DNA of 14,655 bases from a bacterium (GCA_029012525.1 JAQXMG010000034.1:1-14655), one strand, 5' to 3'. Counted from the first letter of the stretch, positions 1-8,210 are shown. Made by a program: numbers and translations. The notes: generated by a model from the sequence alone, not told the origin.

Positions 1-502
1 TTATTACATTTTCTCTTATTTTATATTTATGACAAAATTTCAAGATACTAAATTCATCTAGTTTTTTAGGTTTAAAGGTGTAATATGTAAAACCTATTAT
101 AAATAGTTTTATTAAAGATAATTTGTCTTTATAATTTAAAATTTCTCTATTTCCTAAAAAATCTTTTATAAAGGTAATTGGATTATGAAAAGGAGAAATA
201 CCTAAAACTATTTTTTTATCTTTAACAATTATTATTTCTGCTTCTTTTTCCCATTCTACAATATCATTTAATTTGATGCCAGCTTCCCTTAAAATTTTAG
301 GAAATTTTTTATAAAAACCTATATGTTTATGAAATCCTGATTCAACATAAAAATTTCCATCATATCTTGATGATGTTCTTCCTCCTAAAAAAGATTCTTT
401 TTCAATTAAAAGAACTTTCTTTTTTAATTTAGCTAATTTATAAGAAATAGTAACACCAGCAAGTCCTGATCCTACTACAATAAAATCATATTTTTCTTTC
501 AT
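1..502 (-). CDS. FAD-dependent phytoene-desaturase/amine-oxidase-like oxidoreductase, partial (C-terminus outside the window)
   Basis: Only the first 167 codons are present; the frame is still open at base 1. The protein opens with a Rossmann dinucleotide-binding motif, VVGSGLAG (about residues 9-16), followed by the acidic end of the second strand (LIEKE, about 34-38) and then GGRTSS (about 41-46), the FAD-binding signature of the amine-oxidase/phytoene-desaturase superfamily. The start at 502 has an AAAGGAAA ribosome site 6-8 bases upstream. By family the enzyme should be a flavin-dependent oxidoreductase, often a carotenoid-type desaturase or an uncharacterised relative. The substrate cannot be inferred because the substrate domain is missing. 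No neighbouring carotenoid gene is visible. Confidence 0.8.
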   Translation of the reverse strand, partial: MKEKYDFIVVGSGLAGVTISYKLAKLKKKVLLIEKESFLGGRTSSRYDGNFYVESGFHKHIGFYKKFPKILREAGIKLNDIVEWEKEAEIIIVKDKKIVLGISPFHNPITFIKDFLGNREILNYKDKLSLIKLFIIGFTYYTFKPKKLDEFSILKFCHKYKIRENVI

Positions 503-530
503 AATTATTTCCTTTTTTAATATTATTAAC

Positions 531-560
531 AAAAAAAGTAAAAATATTATTAATTTTACT
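531..560 (-). terminator. Probable rho-independent terminator after the DUF5661-like gene
   Basis: Arms AGTAAAA (537-543) and TTTTACT (554-560) form a 7-bp stem with a 10-base loop. Read on the minus strand, the stem is followed by seven T residues (531-536 plus the end of the stem). It begins 7 bases after the stop codon of the 85-residue gene. The stem is AT-rich, so termination may be incomplete and the FAD oxidoreductase gene could receive read-through. Confidence 0.5.
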
Positions 561-566
561 TTCTTC

Positions 567-824
567 TTATAATTTGCTTTTTAAATAATTTTCAAAATTT
601 TTTAGACCATAAGTTTTATTGTAGTAATTAGGAAATTCATTTAAATGTGCTAAAGCAATTTTTGCAGTAGTTATTAAATTATCATTAGTAACATTAGTTA
701 AAGGATTAATAGTACCATGTTCTGTTTCAATGTTTATTCCCTCTAAAAATTCTTCAGGTGTAAATTTATCAAAATTAACATTAAGCATTGATGCTGCATA
801 AATAGCATCTTCTAAATTATACAT
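567..824 (-). CDS. Small DUF5661-like protein of unknown function
   Basis: A complete 85-residue ORF with a strong ribosome site (AAGGAGG, 6 bases before the ATG). It has no signal peptide or membrane segment. The central part reads EHGTINPLTNVTNDN (about 35-49) followed by TAKIALAHLNEFPNYY (about 53-68). I recall this pattern (EHG, a TNVTNDD-like stretch, then TxKIALAHLxExPDYY) from the small uncharacterised proteins of DUF5661; that assignment is from memory. The histidines and acidic residues are conserved-looking but no catalytic role is known. It stands alone between two terminators and so is probably its own transcription unit. Confidence 0.75.
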   Translation of the reverse strand: MYNLEDAIYAASMLNVNFDKFTPEEFLEGINIETEHGTINPLTNVTNDNLITTAKIALAHLNEFPNYYNKTYGLKNFENYLKSKL

Positions 825-926
825 TTTAACCTCCTTATTTTTATTAATATTTATGCTTTATATAATAAAACAATACTAAACTTCTTTAAATTTATTAACT
901 TAATTTTATAAAATAACTTTCATAAT

Positions 927-974
927 AAAAAATGATCTATTATAAAGACCAATTCTATAATAAGATCATTTTTA
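927..974 (-). terminator. Rho-independent terminator of the arc operon
   Basis: Arms AAAAATGATCT (928-938) and AGATCATTTTT (963-973) are perfectly complementary over 11 bp. A further 6 bp (939-944 with 956-961) pair above a single bulged A at 962. On the minus strand the stem runs straight into T residues, and it begins 8 bases after the arcD stop codon. The A/T-rich flanks make it symmetrical, so it could also act on plus-strand transcripts. Confidence 0.8.
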
Positions 975-981
975 TTTATTG

Positions 982-2424
982 CTAAAATATTAAACTAAAT
1001 ACTGCTAAAACTAGTATATTTACTAAAGTTATAGTAATTACAACTTTTAAAGCCCACTTAAACCAAGTTGAATATTCTACTTTAGCAAGAGCAAGTCCAC
1101 CCATAATAGCACCACATGTTGGAGTTATTAAATTTACAAGACCATTTGCTGAAACTAAAGTCATTATAGTAACTTCTGTACTATATCCTAATTGTGCAGC
1201 TAAAGGACCGATTATAGGTGAAGATAATGTTGCTAATCCAGAAGATGATGGTACCAAAATTGATAAAACTATATGTAATAGATAGTTAAGTGGTACAAAT
1301 ATTAATTCTGGCAAACGAGATAATAAATTAGACGCATTATAAATAATATAATTATCTAAATAAGTTACTGACATTAAGACACTAGCGCCTCTAGCAACTG
1401 CTATAATTAATACAACACCAACCATATCATCAGCACCATCTACAAAAGCATCAACAATTCCTTTCTCACCTAATCCATTGATAATTCCTATAATAATTGA
1501 CATAATTAAGAACCATAATGCTGCTTCATAGAACCACCAATTACCAAGTGAAGAACCAGTTAGCCATCCTGTGAATTTATCAAAGAAACCAATTCCAAAT
1601 TCACCCCATGGAATAAATCCAATAATCATGATAACAAAGGTTAAACCTAAAAGAATTAATGTAATTTTTTGTTTCATTGTTAACTTAGCTGATTTTTCTT
1701 CTGTTAAAGTAAAATTACCAAATTTCTTTTCAGCAGCTTTTTGTTCCCTTAAAGATAAGAAAGTAGAACCTTTATCTTTTTTAACTTTCATAGCATAATT
1801 AATAACAAATAATATTGAAATTGTTAAAGTTATTAACCATAAGAAAGTTCCAATTAAAATAACAAGTCCTTGATTTATAGCGACATTTTCAGGCAAAGCA
1901 CTAATTGCAGCACCAGTTGCAAAAGGATTAATTGTAGAACCAAGTACTCCAGATCCTGCTCCTAAAAGAACAACTGCAGATCCAACAAGCGGATCCATAC
2001 CAGCAGCCATCATTGTAGCAGCAAGAAGAACATAAAATCCAACTGTTTCTTCTAACATACCATAAGTTGTTCCACCTATTGAGAATATTAGCATCAAAAT
2101 AGGAATTAAAATAATCTCATTACCCTTAAGTTTTTGAACTAATACTTTGATTCCAGTTTCAAGTGCTCCTGTTCTATTAACAATTGCTAAAAATCCTCCA
2201 AGAACCATAACAAATATTGCTACATCAACCGCAGACTCAAACCCTAATATCGGTGACATCAAAATATCAGATAATGATGCTCCGACAGTTCCACTACCAT
2301 TAACAATTTCTTCGCCAATAAATTGTGCATTTGGTAGTATATGTGATAATAATCCTAATCCAAATATTAGAATTAAGATAATTGAAAAAGCCGATAACAT
2401 TGTCTTTGACTTTTTCTTTGCCAT
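982..2424 (-). CDS. arcD: YfcC/DcuC-family membrane carrier, likely arginine/ornithine antiporter of the ADI pathway
   Basis: A 480-residue, very hydrophobic protein with about 12 membrane segments and one long basic cytoplasmic loop (about 213-250). Signatures of the YfcC family are visible: GGTTYGMLEE (117-126), GSTINPFATG (162-171), VPSSSGLATLS (391-401) and NLITPT (431-436). It differs from the APC-type ArcD of Pseudomonas and Lactococcus; streptococcal ADI operons carry YfcC-type carriers in this position. Placement as the last gene of arcABCD supports arginine-in/ornithine-out exchange, which is inference from context. The start is firmly set: the last four arcC codons (K-R-R-K) form the AAGGAGG ribosome site and the arcC TAG ends one base before the ATG, so translation is probably coupled. 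Confidence 0.88.
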   Translation of the reverse strand: MAKKKSKTMLSAFSIILILIFGLGLLSHILPNAQFIGEEIVNGSGTVGASLSDILMSPILGFESAVDVAIFVMVLGGFLAIVNRTGALETGIKVLVQKLKGNEIILIPILMLIFSIGGTTYGMLEETVGFYVLLAATMMAAGMDPLVGSAVVLLGAGSGVLGSTINPFATGAAISALPENVAINQGLVILIGTFLWLITLTISILFVINYAMKVKKDKGSTFLSLREQKAAEKKFGNFTLTEEKSAKLTMKQKITLILLGLTFVIMIIGFIPWGEFGIGFFDKFTGWLTGSSLGNWWFYEAALWFLIMSIIIGIINGLGEKGIVDAFVDGADDMVGVVLIIAVARGASVLMSVTYLDNYIIYNASNLLSRLPELIFVPLNYLLHIVLSILVPSSSGLATLSSPIIGPLAAQLGYSTEVTIMTLVSANGLVNLITPTCGAIMGGLALAKVEYSTWFKWALKVVITITLVNILVLAVFSLIF

Positions 2425-2425
2425 A

Positions 2426-3370
2426 CTATTTCCTCCTTTTTATTACTGTACCAGTTTTTCCATTTATTGCTTCGTTAGCTTTTTCTAAAGAACTAATAAT
2501 AGCTATTTTATCTAAAGAATCACGAACAAAATCAATACAAGCTTCTACTTTTGGAAGCATACTTCCTTTGGCAAAATGACCATCAGATATATATTTTTCT
2601 GCTTCATCAACCGTAATAGTATCAAGTGCTACTTGTTTGTCCGTATTGTAGTTTAAATACACCTTATCTACAGTAGTCAATATTAAAAGGATATCGGCAT
2701 CTATCTCTTTTGCAAGTAATGCAGCAGAACGATCTTTATCGATTACAGCTTCTACACCCTCTAATAATTCAATCTTATTAGTTTTAATTACTGGTATACC
2801 ACCACCACCAACAGCAATAACAATATTATCATTATCAACTAGTTGCCTTATAATATTCTTCTCGATAATATCAATAGGCTTTGGAGAAGGTACTACTCTC
2901 CTATAGCCACGTCCAGAATCTTCAACAAATTGATAACCCTTTTCATTTTCAATTTTAATAGCTTCTTCTTTGCTATAAAACATTCCAATGGGCTTAGTTG
3001 GATTTTGAAAAGCACTATCACTTGGATCGACCTGAACTTGTGTTATCAAAGTTGCACAATTTTTAACAATGTTTTGTCTTTCTAGTTCATCTTGAATACA
3101 TTGTTGCAATTGGTAACCTATATAACCTTGACTCATACTCCCACACTCTGCAAATGGCATTGATGGAGTTTTAGCTTCTCCATTTGAAGAATACTCCATT
3201 GCAAGTAATATTTGACCAACTTGTGGACCATTTCCATGAGTAAGAACAATTTTATTTCCTTCTTTTACTAAATTGACAATAATCTTTGCAACATTTTCAA
3301 GAAGTAATAATTGTTCAGTAGGATTTTTTCCTAAAGCATTACCACCTAAAGCACTAACAATTTTACTCAT
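2426..3370 (-). CDS. arcC: Carbamate kinase
   Basis: A 314-residue soluble enzyme of the amino-acid-kinase fold and of the family's usual length. It catalyses carbamoyl phosphate + ADP to ATP + NH3 + CO2, the energy-yielding step of the arginine deiminase pathway. Visible motifs are ALGGNAL (7-13), the phosphate-binding THGNGPQVG (44-52), GYRRVVPSP (155-163), AVGGGGIPV (186-194), the EAVIDKD stretch ending near 213, and KGSMLPKVEA (268-277) with the nucleotide-site lysine. The ATG lies inside the arcB end (8-base overlap), which fits coupled translation and roughly equal expression of the pathway enzymes. Confidence 0.96.
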   Translation of the reverse strand: MSKIVSALGGNALGKNPTEQLLLLENVAKIIVNLVKEGNKIVLTHGNGPQVGQILLAMEYSSNGEAKTPSMPFAECGSMSQGYIGYQLQQCIQDELERQNIVKNCATLITQVQVDPSDSAFQNPTKPIGMFYSKEEAIKIENEKGYQFVEDSGRGYRRVVPSPKPIDIIEKNIIRQLVDNDNIVIAVGGGGIPVIKTNKIELLEGVEAVIDKDRSAALLAKEIDADILLILTTVDKVYLNYNTDKQVALDTITVDEAEKYISDGHFAKGSMLPKVEACIDFVRDSLDKIAIISSLEKANEAINGKTGTVIKRRK

Positions 3371-4361
3371 TATCTTCCCTCATAGTGGCATAAACAACTG
3401 CTTTAATTGTATGTAATCTGTTTTCAGCTTCATCAAATACTTTTGATTTATCTGAAGTAAATACTTCATCAGTAACTTCCATTTCTTTTAATCCATACTT
3501 CTCATAAATATCTTTACCTATTGTAGTATTCAAATCATGAAAAGATGGTAGACAATGTAAAAATATAGCATTTTCATTAGCATTGTCCATAATTTTTTTA
3601 TTTACTTGATATGGACTAAGTAATTTAATTCTTTCATTCCATACCTCATCTGGTTCTCCCATTGATACCCATACATCAGTATAAATTACATCAGCGTTTT
3701 CTGAAGCTTTTAAAACATCTTCAGTCATTTCAATAGTTGCACCAGTTTCTTCAGCGATGTTTCTACATTTTTCCACCAAAGTAGAATCAGGCCATAAATC
3801 TTTAGGTCCACAAGAAACAAAATGCATTCCCATTTTAGCGCAAACTACCATTAAAGAATTAGCCACATTATTTCTAGCATCTCCGAAGAAAACTAATTTG
3901 ATTCCGTCTAAATGACCGAAATTTTCTTCAACAGTCATAACATCTGCTAACATTTGCGTAGGATGAAAATCAGTTGTAAGACCATTCCAAACTGGAACTC
4001 CTGCATGTTCAGCAAGTGTTTCCACTATTTTTTGATCATATCCTCTATATTCAATTCCATCATACATTCTTCCAAGAACTTTTGCAGTATCTTCGATGCT
4101 TTCTTTTTTTCCCATTTGAGAACTTCCTGGATCTAAATATGTAACTCCCATCCCCAAATCTAAACCAGCAACTTCAAAAGCACATCTTGTTCTAGTTGAA
4201 GTTTTTTCAAAAAGTAAAACAATATTTTTACCTTTTAGATAACGATGTTCAATAGAATTATGTTTTTTATTTTTAAAATCTTTAGATAAATCTAAAAGAT
4301 ATCTAATTTCTTCTGGAGTGTAATCCAATAATGTTAAAAAATTTCTTTTTCTTAAATCCAT
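3363..4361 (-). CDS. arcB: Ornithine carbamoyltransferase, catabolic
   Basis: A 332-residue enzyme. In this operon it should run in the catabolic direction: citrulline + phosphate to ornithine + carbamoyl phosphate. The carbamoyl-phosphate loop is STRTR (55-59), followed by HPTQ (133-136), the ornithine-binding DVWVSMGE (229-236) and HCLPSFHD (269-276), where most relatives have HCLPAFHD. No substitution hits a catalytic residue. The arcA stop TAG ends one base before the ATG, and the ribosome site (GAGAGGA) lies in the last arcA codons. No arginine biosynthesis genes lie nearby, supporting the catabolic role. Confidence 0.96.
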   Translation of the reverse strand: MDLRKRNFLTLLDYTPEEIRYLLDLSKDFKNKKHNSIEHRYLKGKNIVLLFEKTSTRTRCAFEVAGLDLGMGVTYLDPGSSQMGKKESIEDTAKVLGRMYDGIEYRGYDQKIVETLAEHAGVPVWNGLTTDFHPTQMLADVMTVEENFGHLDGIKLVFFGDARNNVANSLMVVCAKMGMHFVSCGPKDLWPDSTLVEKCRNIAEETGATIEMTEDVLKASENADVIYTDVWVSMGEPDEVWNERIKLLSPYQVNKKIMDNANENAIFLHCLPSFHDLNTTIGKDIYEKYGLKEMEVTDEVFTSDKSKVFDEAENRLHTIKAVVYATMREDNE

Positions 4362-4362
4362 A

Positions 4363-5610
4363 CTATTTCAAATCCTCTCTAACAAGTGGCATACTCATAC
4401 ATCTAGGTCCACCACGTCCTCTTGATAATTCAGCACTACTCATTTCTAATACTTTAATACCATGTTCTCTTAAGATGTTATTTGTAATATTATTTCTATT
4501 GTATACTACTACTACACCAGGAGCTATACATAAAGTATTAGTTCCATCATTCCATTGTTCTCTTTCTGAAGATGTTTTTTCGCCACCACCACAAGCTATT
4601 AAAGTGATCTTTCTTCCTAAATATTTTTCTAATATTTCTTCTAAGGAACCATTGATTTCTTTTACATTCAAATCTTCATCACTATCAGGAATATCTCCTT
4701 CTGTAATTTCAAAAACTTGAAGTGATTCCATAATTCCAGGATGATATGTAAACTTATCATAATCAATTTGGGTAAATACTGTATCCAAATGCATAAAAGC
4801 TCTAGATTCAGGAATATTAAATGCTAATATTGTATCAACACTACAATTTGGATTTTTAAACATATTTTTAGCAAGTAAATCAATTGCTCCTGCTTCAGTT
4901 CTTTGTGAAATACCAACTGCAATAATATGATCATTTAAATTAAGAACATCTCCACCCTCGATATGATAAGGCAAATATCTATCATAATATTTTTCTATAT
5001 TATCTTTAAAATCAGGATGATAATTAAAGATATACTCAGCATAAATAGTTTCTCTACTTCTAGTTACTGAATACATTTTGTTTAAAATAACTCCATTACC
5101 AGCACTTGCAAATGGATCTCTTGTAAAATACAAGTTAGGCATAGGATCTGCTAAAAAATCTGATTCTTGGCTAACTAAATCAACCAATGATTTTTCAACT
5201 TCCCTTTTTGCACTACTGATCTCTAGAAGTTTTATTCCTTCCATTGTCTTTAAAACAAGTTCTTTCTTGTTTCTAAAACTTTTTAAGTATTCAAATACTA
5301 AATTTTTATATTTTGGAGTTTTTATTCCTGCTTCAAATATAAATTGTCTTAAAAACTTATCCAAAATATCATCACTAAGTTCTAATACTTCTGCCATCAA
5401 GTCTTCCAAGTAAAGAACTTCAACACCATTTTCTTTTAAGATATTAGCAAATTCATCGTGTTCCTTTTGAGCTTCAGGCAAAAAAGGAATATCATCAAAT
5501 AAAAGTCTAGTTAAACTATCTGGTGTTAAATTAAGTAGTTCATTACCAGGTCTATGTAATAATACCTTTTTTAAAGGTGCAATCTCACTTTTTACATTAA
5601 TTACACTCAT
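4363..5610 (-). CDS. arcA: Arginine deiminase
   Basis: Converts arginine to citrulline and ammonia, the first ADI-pathway step, in the cytoplasm. The protein has 415 residues from the start chosen here, a normal length. Guanidino-group-modifying motifs are complete: MPNLYFTRDPFA (about 157-168), EGGDVL with the catalytic Glu (about 218-223), HLDTVFT with the catalytic His (about 274-280) and RGGPRCMSMP with the nucleophilic Cys at about 404. I chose the ATG at 5610 because its product opens MSVINVKSEI as in relatives and AGGGAG lies 8 bases upstream. An in-frame ATG at 5628 would add six residues and sits directly beside a hairpin. It is the first gene of arcABCD, with its own promoter. Confidence 0.96.
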   Translation of the reverse strand: MSVINVKSEIAPLKKVLLHRPGNELLNLTPDSLTRLLFDDIPFLPEAQKEHDEFANILKENGVEVLYLEDLMAEVLELSDDILDKFLRQFIFEAGIKTPKYKNLVFEYLKSFRNKKELVLKTMEGIKLLEISSAKREVEKSLVDLVSQESDFLADPMPNLYFTRDPFASAGNGVILNKMYSVTRSRETIYAEYIFNYHPDFKDNIEKYYDRYLPYHIEGGDVLNLNDHIIAVGISQRTEAGAIDLLAKNMFKNPNCSVDTILAFNIPESRAFMHLDTVFTQIDYDKFTYHPGIMESLQVFEITEGDIPDSDEDLNVKEINGSLEEILEKYLGRKITLIACGGGEKTSSEREQWNDGTNTLCIAPGVVVVYNRNNITNNILREHGIKVLEMSSAELSRGRGGPRCMSMPLVREDLK

Positions 5611-5629
5611 TTTTTCTTCTCCCTTCATT

Positions 5630-5646
5630 TAGTAGGCTCCCTACTA
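5630..5646 (-). promoter_or_regulatory. Inverted repeat/hairpin at the predicted 5' end of the arc mRNA
   Basis: TAGTAGG (5630-5636) and CCTACTA (5640-5646) form a perfect 7-bp inverted repeat around a 3-base centre. It begins at the base where transcription from the promoter at 5652-5680 should start and ends 12-20 bases before the arcA ribosome site. It could be an operator for a repressor covering +1, or a 5'-terminal RNA stem affecting mRNA stability or arcA translation. The sequence does not obviously match an ArgR box or a cre site. Confidence 0.55.
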
Positions 5647-5651
5647 TCATT

Positions 5652-5680
5652 AGTATATCAAATAAAATATCCTTTTTCAA
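5652..5680 (-). promoter_or_regulatory. Sigma-A-type promoter of the arc operon
   Basis: On the minus strand, TTGAAA (-35; 5675-5680) is followed by exactly 17 bases and then TATACT (-10; 5652-5657). Each hexamer differs from consensus at only one or two positions. Transcription would start near 5645, giving a leader of about 35 bases before the ATG at 5610. A short palindrome, CAAATGATTTG (5679-5689), overlaps the upstream edge of the -35 region and could be a regulator contact. Confidence 0.75.
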
Positions 5681-5732
5681 ATGATTTGACGCAAATAAAC
5701 AACAAATTTAGTGTTTTTTTTGCAAAAAGAAA

Positions 5733-6449
5733 TTATACATTTAAAAACTCTTTAATTCTTTCGTTTTCTTTACTATTAAAAACTTCATTAACTGTTCCAA
5801 ATAAAGATACTTTACCATCATCTAAAAACAATATTTTATTAGCGCATTTTTTAACAAAATTCATCTCATGAGAAACAACAATCATCGTCATACCATCATC
5901 AGCAATTTTTTTAATAAGTTCTAACACTTCTCCAACCATTTCTGGATCTAGTGCTGAAGTTGGTTCATCAAACAAAATAATATCAGGATTCATAATAAGT
6001 GATCTTACAATAGCAACTCTTTGTTTTTCTCCACCAGAAAGTTTATTAGGATAACAATTAATTTTATCACTTAAATTGATAGACTTAAGTAATTTAATAG
6101 CTTTTTTCTTTGCTTCTTTTTCTGTCATCATCTTTAATTTTACTGGTGCCAAAATAATATTTTCTTCAACAGTTAAATGTGGAAAAAGATTAAATTGTTG
6201 AAAAACCATACCAATTTTTCTTCTTAAATTAGATAAATCATTACTATTTTTATTTATTTCTTTACCTTCAAAAATAATCTTACCACTAGTAATTTCTTCT
6301 AATCCATTTAAACATCTCAAAAAAGTTGATTTCCCACATCCTGATGGTCCAATAATAGCAATTATATCACCTTTTTCTACTTTTAGATTAATTCCTTTTA
6401 ATACTAAGTTGCTCCCAAATTTCTTTTTTAAATTTTTAACCTCTAACAT
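5733..6449 (-). CDS. Polar amino-acid ABC transporter, ATP-binding protein
   Basis: A 238-residue ATPase that powers import at the cytoplasmic face. All ABC motifs are present: Walker A GPSGCGKS (34-41), Q-loop at FQQFNLFPH (83-91), signature LSGGEKQR (137-144; relatives usually have LSGGQQQR), Walker B IILFDEP (157-163), and the H-loop His194 in VVSHE. The FPHLTV segment after the Q-loop is typical of the GlnQ/HisP/ArtP group of polar amino-acid importers. The gene overlaps the permease end by 14 bases and has its own GGAGGTGAG ribosome site. It is the last gene of its operon; no convincing terminator separates it from the arc promoter. Confidence 0.93.
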   Translation of the reverse strand: MLEVKNLKKKFGSNLVLKGINLKVEKGDIIAIIGPSGCGKSTFLRCLNGLEEITSGKIIFEGKEINKNSNDLSNLRRKIGMVFQQFNLFPHLTVEENIILAPVKLKMMTEKEAKKKAIKLLKSINLSDKINCYPNKLSGGEKQRVAIVRSLIMNPDIILFDEPTSALDPEMVGEVLELIKKIADDGMTMIVVSHEMNFVKKCANKILFLDDGKVSLFGTVNEVFNSKENERIKEFLNV

Positions 6450-7158
6450 TATTTAATCTCACCTCCATTAAATTAACTACTTTAGAAAGTCCTAAAGTCA
6501 TAATTAAATAAATAAAAGCAATAATAATTAATGGAAAAAAATAATCATAAGTTCTGGAAGCAATTATGTCTGAAGCTTTAGTAAGCTCAATAATTCCAAT
6601 ATAAGCTCCAACTGATGTTTCTTTAAGCAAAGTAATAAATTCATTTCCTAATGCAGGTAAAATATTTTTAATTGCTTGAGGTAAAATAATATATTTCATA
6701 ACTTGTCCATATTTTAATCCTAAAGAATATCCTGCTTCTAACTGACCAATAGGTATAGAATTAATTCCAGCCCTAATTATCTCTGAAACATAAGCACCTG
6801 AATTAATACCAAAAGCTAAAATACCAACAAGTATTATATTAATATTAACAGATTTAAAAATAACATAATATATTATCATAAGTTGTAAAATAACTGGAGT
6901 ACCTCTAATAACACTAACATACATTTTAGAAAGAACATTAGCAAATTTTAATTTACCTGTTTGTTCATGATAGTTACGAATTAAAGCAACGGCAACGCCA
7001 ATAATAATACCAATAATTACAGCAAAAAAAGCAATAACAATAGTATTAACTAATCCTTCAATAATAAATTTATAACGATTATCATAAATAACACTCTGAT
7101 AAAAAGAATCACCAATATTTAATAAAAATAACGCAATTTTTTCAAATATAAAATTCAT
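6436..7158 (-). CDS. Polar amino-acid ABC transporter, permease (HisM/GlnP type)
   Basis: A 240-residue integral membrane protein with about five membrane segments. It carries the N-terminal LVNTIVIAFFAVIIG segment (36-50), YVSVIRGTPVILQL (80-93) and the EAA coupling loop around QLEAGYSLGL (139-148) to ILPQA (158-162), all characteristic of the His/Glu/Gln/Arg/opine permease group. A single permease gene implies a homodimer in the membrane. It begins 3 bases after the stop of the binding-protein gene, with AGGTGA as ribosome site, so the three genes form one operon. Confidence 0.92.
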   Translation of the reverse strand: MNFIFEKIALFLLNIGDSFYQSVIYDNRYKFIIEGLVNTIVIAFFAVIIGIIIGVAVALIRNYHEQTGKLKFANVLSKMYVSVIRGTPVILQLMIIYYVIFKSVNINIILVGILAFGINSGAYVSEIIRAGINSIPIGQLEAGYSLGLKYGQVMKYIILPQAIKNILPALGNEFITLLKETSVGAYIGIIELTKASDIIASRTYDYFFPLIIIAFIYLIMTLGLSKVVNLMEVRLNNVRG

Positions 7159-7161
7159 AAT

Positions 7162-7899
7162 TCACCTATCTTTCCAATAAGAAGAGTGATTAATAATATA
7201 ACTATCAATCATGCCATCATCTAAAAGTCTTGTTAAAACTTTGTTTATAGAATCAAGTAATTCTTTGTTATCTTTATTTACAATCATTCCATAGCTATCA
7301 TGAGTAAGTTCTCCTTCTAAAATTACAAGTCCATTGTTATTATTTAATATTTCTTTTGCGGGCAACTCATCCATGACAACACAATCAACCTTATTATCTT
7401 TTAAATCTTGAATGGCAGCTAAATACTTTTTCTGTCTTATAATAGTTGCTTTATCATATTTTTTTGTCACATAACTATCTGCAACACTGCCTAGTTGAAC
7501 TGATATTTTTTTATTATAAATGTCATCAACATTTTTGATATCACTATCTTTTTTGACAATAACAACTTGTTTAGAAGTAGAATAATTAATAGAAAAACTA
7601 ACTTGTTTTGCCCTTTCATCACTATAACTAATTCCAGCAGCACCAAAATCAGCCTTTCCTGTTTTAACCTCATTGATAATTGAATCAAAAGCAACATCTT
7701 TTATAACTAATTCTTTACCAAGTTCCTTTGCTATTTCTCTAGCAATATCTACATCTACTCCAACAATTTCTCCGTTTTCATAATATTCATAAGGAGCAAA
7801 ACCAGCCTCCGTTACCATTACTAATTCGTTGTTGTTTTTATTACAACCAACTAAACCAAAGATCAATAATAAAATAATAAAAATTTTTTTCAAAAACAT
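7162..7899 (-). CDS. Amino-acid-binding lipoprotein of the ABC transporter
   Basis: A family-3 solute-binding protein of 245 residues that captures the amino acid outside the membrane. A short signal peptide (MFLKKIFIILLLIFG) ends in the lipobox LVGC with Cys19 as the lipid-modified residue. The mature part has APYEYYENGEIVGVDVDIA (35-53), the pattern for the ligand pocket, and SDERAKQVSFS (93-103), where Arg96 should bind the ligand carboxylate. The specificity (arginine, glutamine, histidine, cystine) is not readable; the adjacent arc operon hints at arginine. The ATG at 7899 is used; a GTG at 7902 is in frame but lies one base from the AGGAGA ribosome site, too close to serve. Confidence 0.92.
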   Translation of the reverse strand: MFLKKIFIILLLIFGLVGCNKNNNELVMVTEAGFAPYEYYENGEIVGVDVDIAREIAKELGKELVIKDVAFDSIINEVKTGKADFGAAGISYSDERAKQVSFSINYSTSKQVVIVKKDSDIKNVDDIYNKKISVQLGSVADSYVTKKYDKATIIRQKKYLAAIQDLKDNKVDCVVMDELPAKEILNNNNGLVILEGELTHDSYGMIVNKDNKELLDSINKVLTRLLDDGMIDSYIINHSSYWKDR

Positions 7900-7920
7900 C
7901 ACTCTCCTAGTAATAAATAA

Positions 7921-7929
7921 ATTATATCA
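7921..7929 (-). promoter_or_regulatory. Extended -10 promoter element of the ABC importer operon
   Basis: The minus strand reads TGATATAAT, an extended -10 (TGn plus a perfect TATAAT), 22 bases before the start codon of the binding-protein gene. No good -35 hexamer is found at 16-18 bases, as is usual for extended -10 promoters. Confidence 0.55.
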
Positions 7930-8210
7930 TAAATTTAATATAAATATTATAAAATTAATATAACTTTTTATTTTTAAATAAACCTAATAAAATAATTATA
8001 ACTAAATTAACAAATGTAATAGATGAATCACTATTAAAATAAATTATAAGATTAAAAATCGAATACAAAACTAATAGTATCACTTTTTTTATTAAAACTT
8101 TTTTATAATATATTAAACTAAAATCTTTCTAAAAATTTTTTATCATAGTCAAAAAAACTTACTTAAAAAAATAAAACCTCATATTATATATTGTAATATG
8201 GTGATTAATT
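7930..8210. other. AT-rich divergent intergenic region
   Basis: This gap separates the minus-strand importer operon from the plus-strand locus at 8211. It is almost entirely A and T and holds no convincing ORF, RNA gene or strong inverted repeat. For the plus strand there is a weak promoter candidate: TTACTT at 8159-8164, 17 bases, TATTAT at 8182-8187. GGTGAT (8200-8205) serves as ribosome site for the ATG at 8211. Confidence 0.5.

Noticed and set aside
1571..5413. Several plus-strand open frames of 60-129 codons opposite the arc genes
   Set aside because: They lie antisense to clearly conserved genes, lack ribosome sites and have low-complexity translations; they are by-products of codon use on the other strand.
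5691..5723. Possible terminator between the ABC importer ATPase gene and the arc promoter
   Set aside because: The arms (GCAAA near 5691 and TTTGC near 5719) pair with several mismatches and no T run follows on the minus strand.
7491..7697. 68-codon minus-strand open frame inside the binding-protein gene
   Set aside because: It is an alternative frame of a well-supported gene and its Leu-rich product resembles no protein family.
7900..7902. GTG start for the solute-binding lipoprotein
   Set aside because: It begins one base after AGGAGA, too close for initiation; the next codon is an ATG giving a normal signal peptide.
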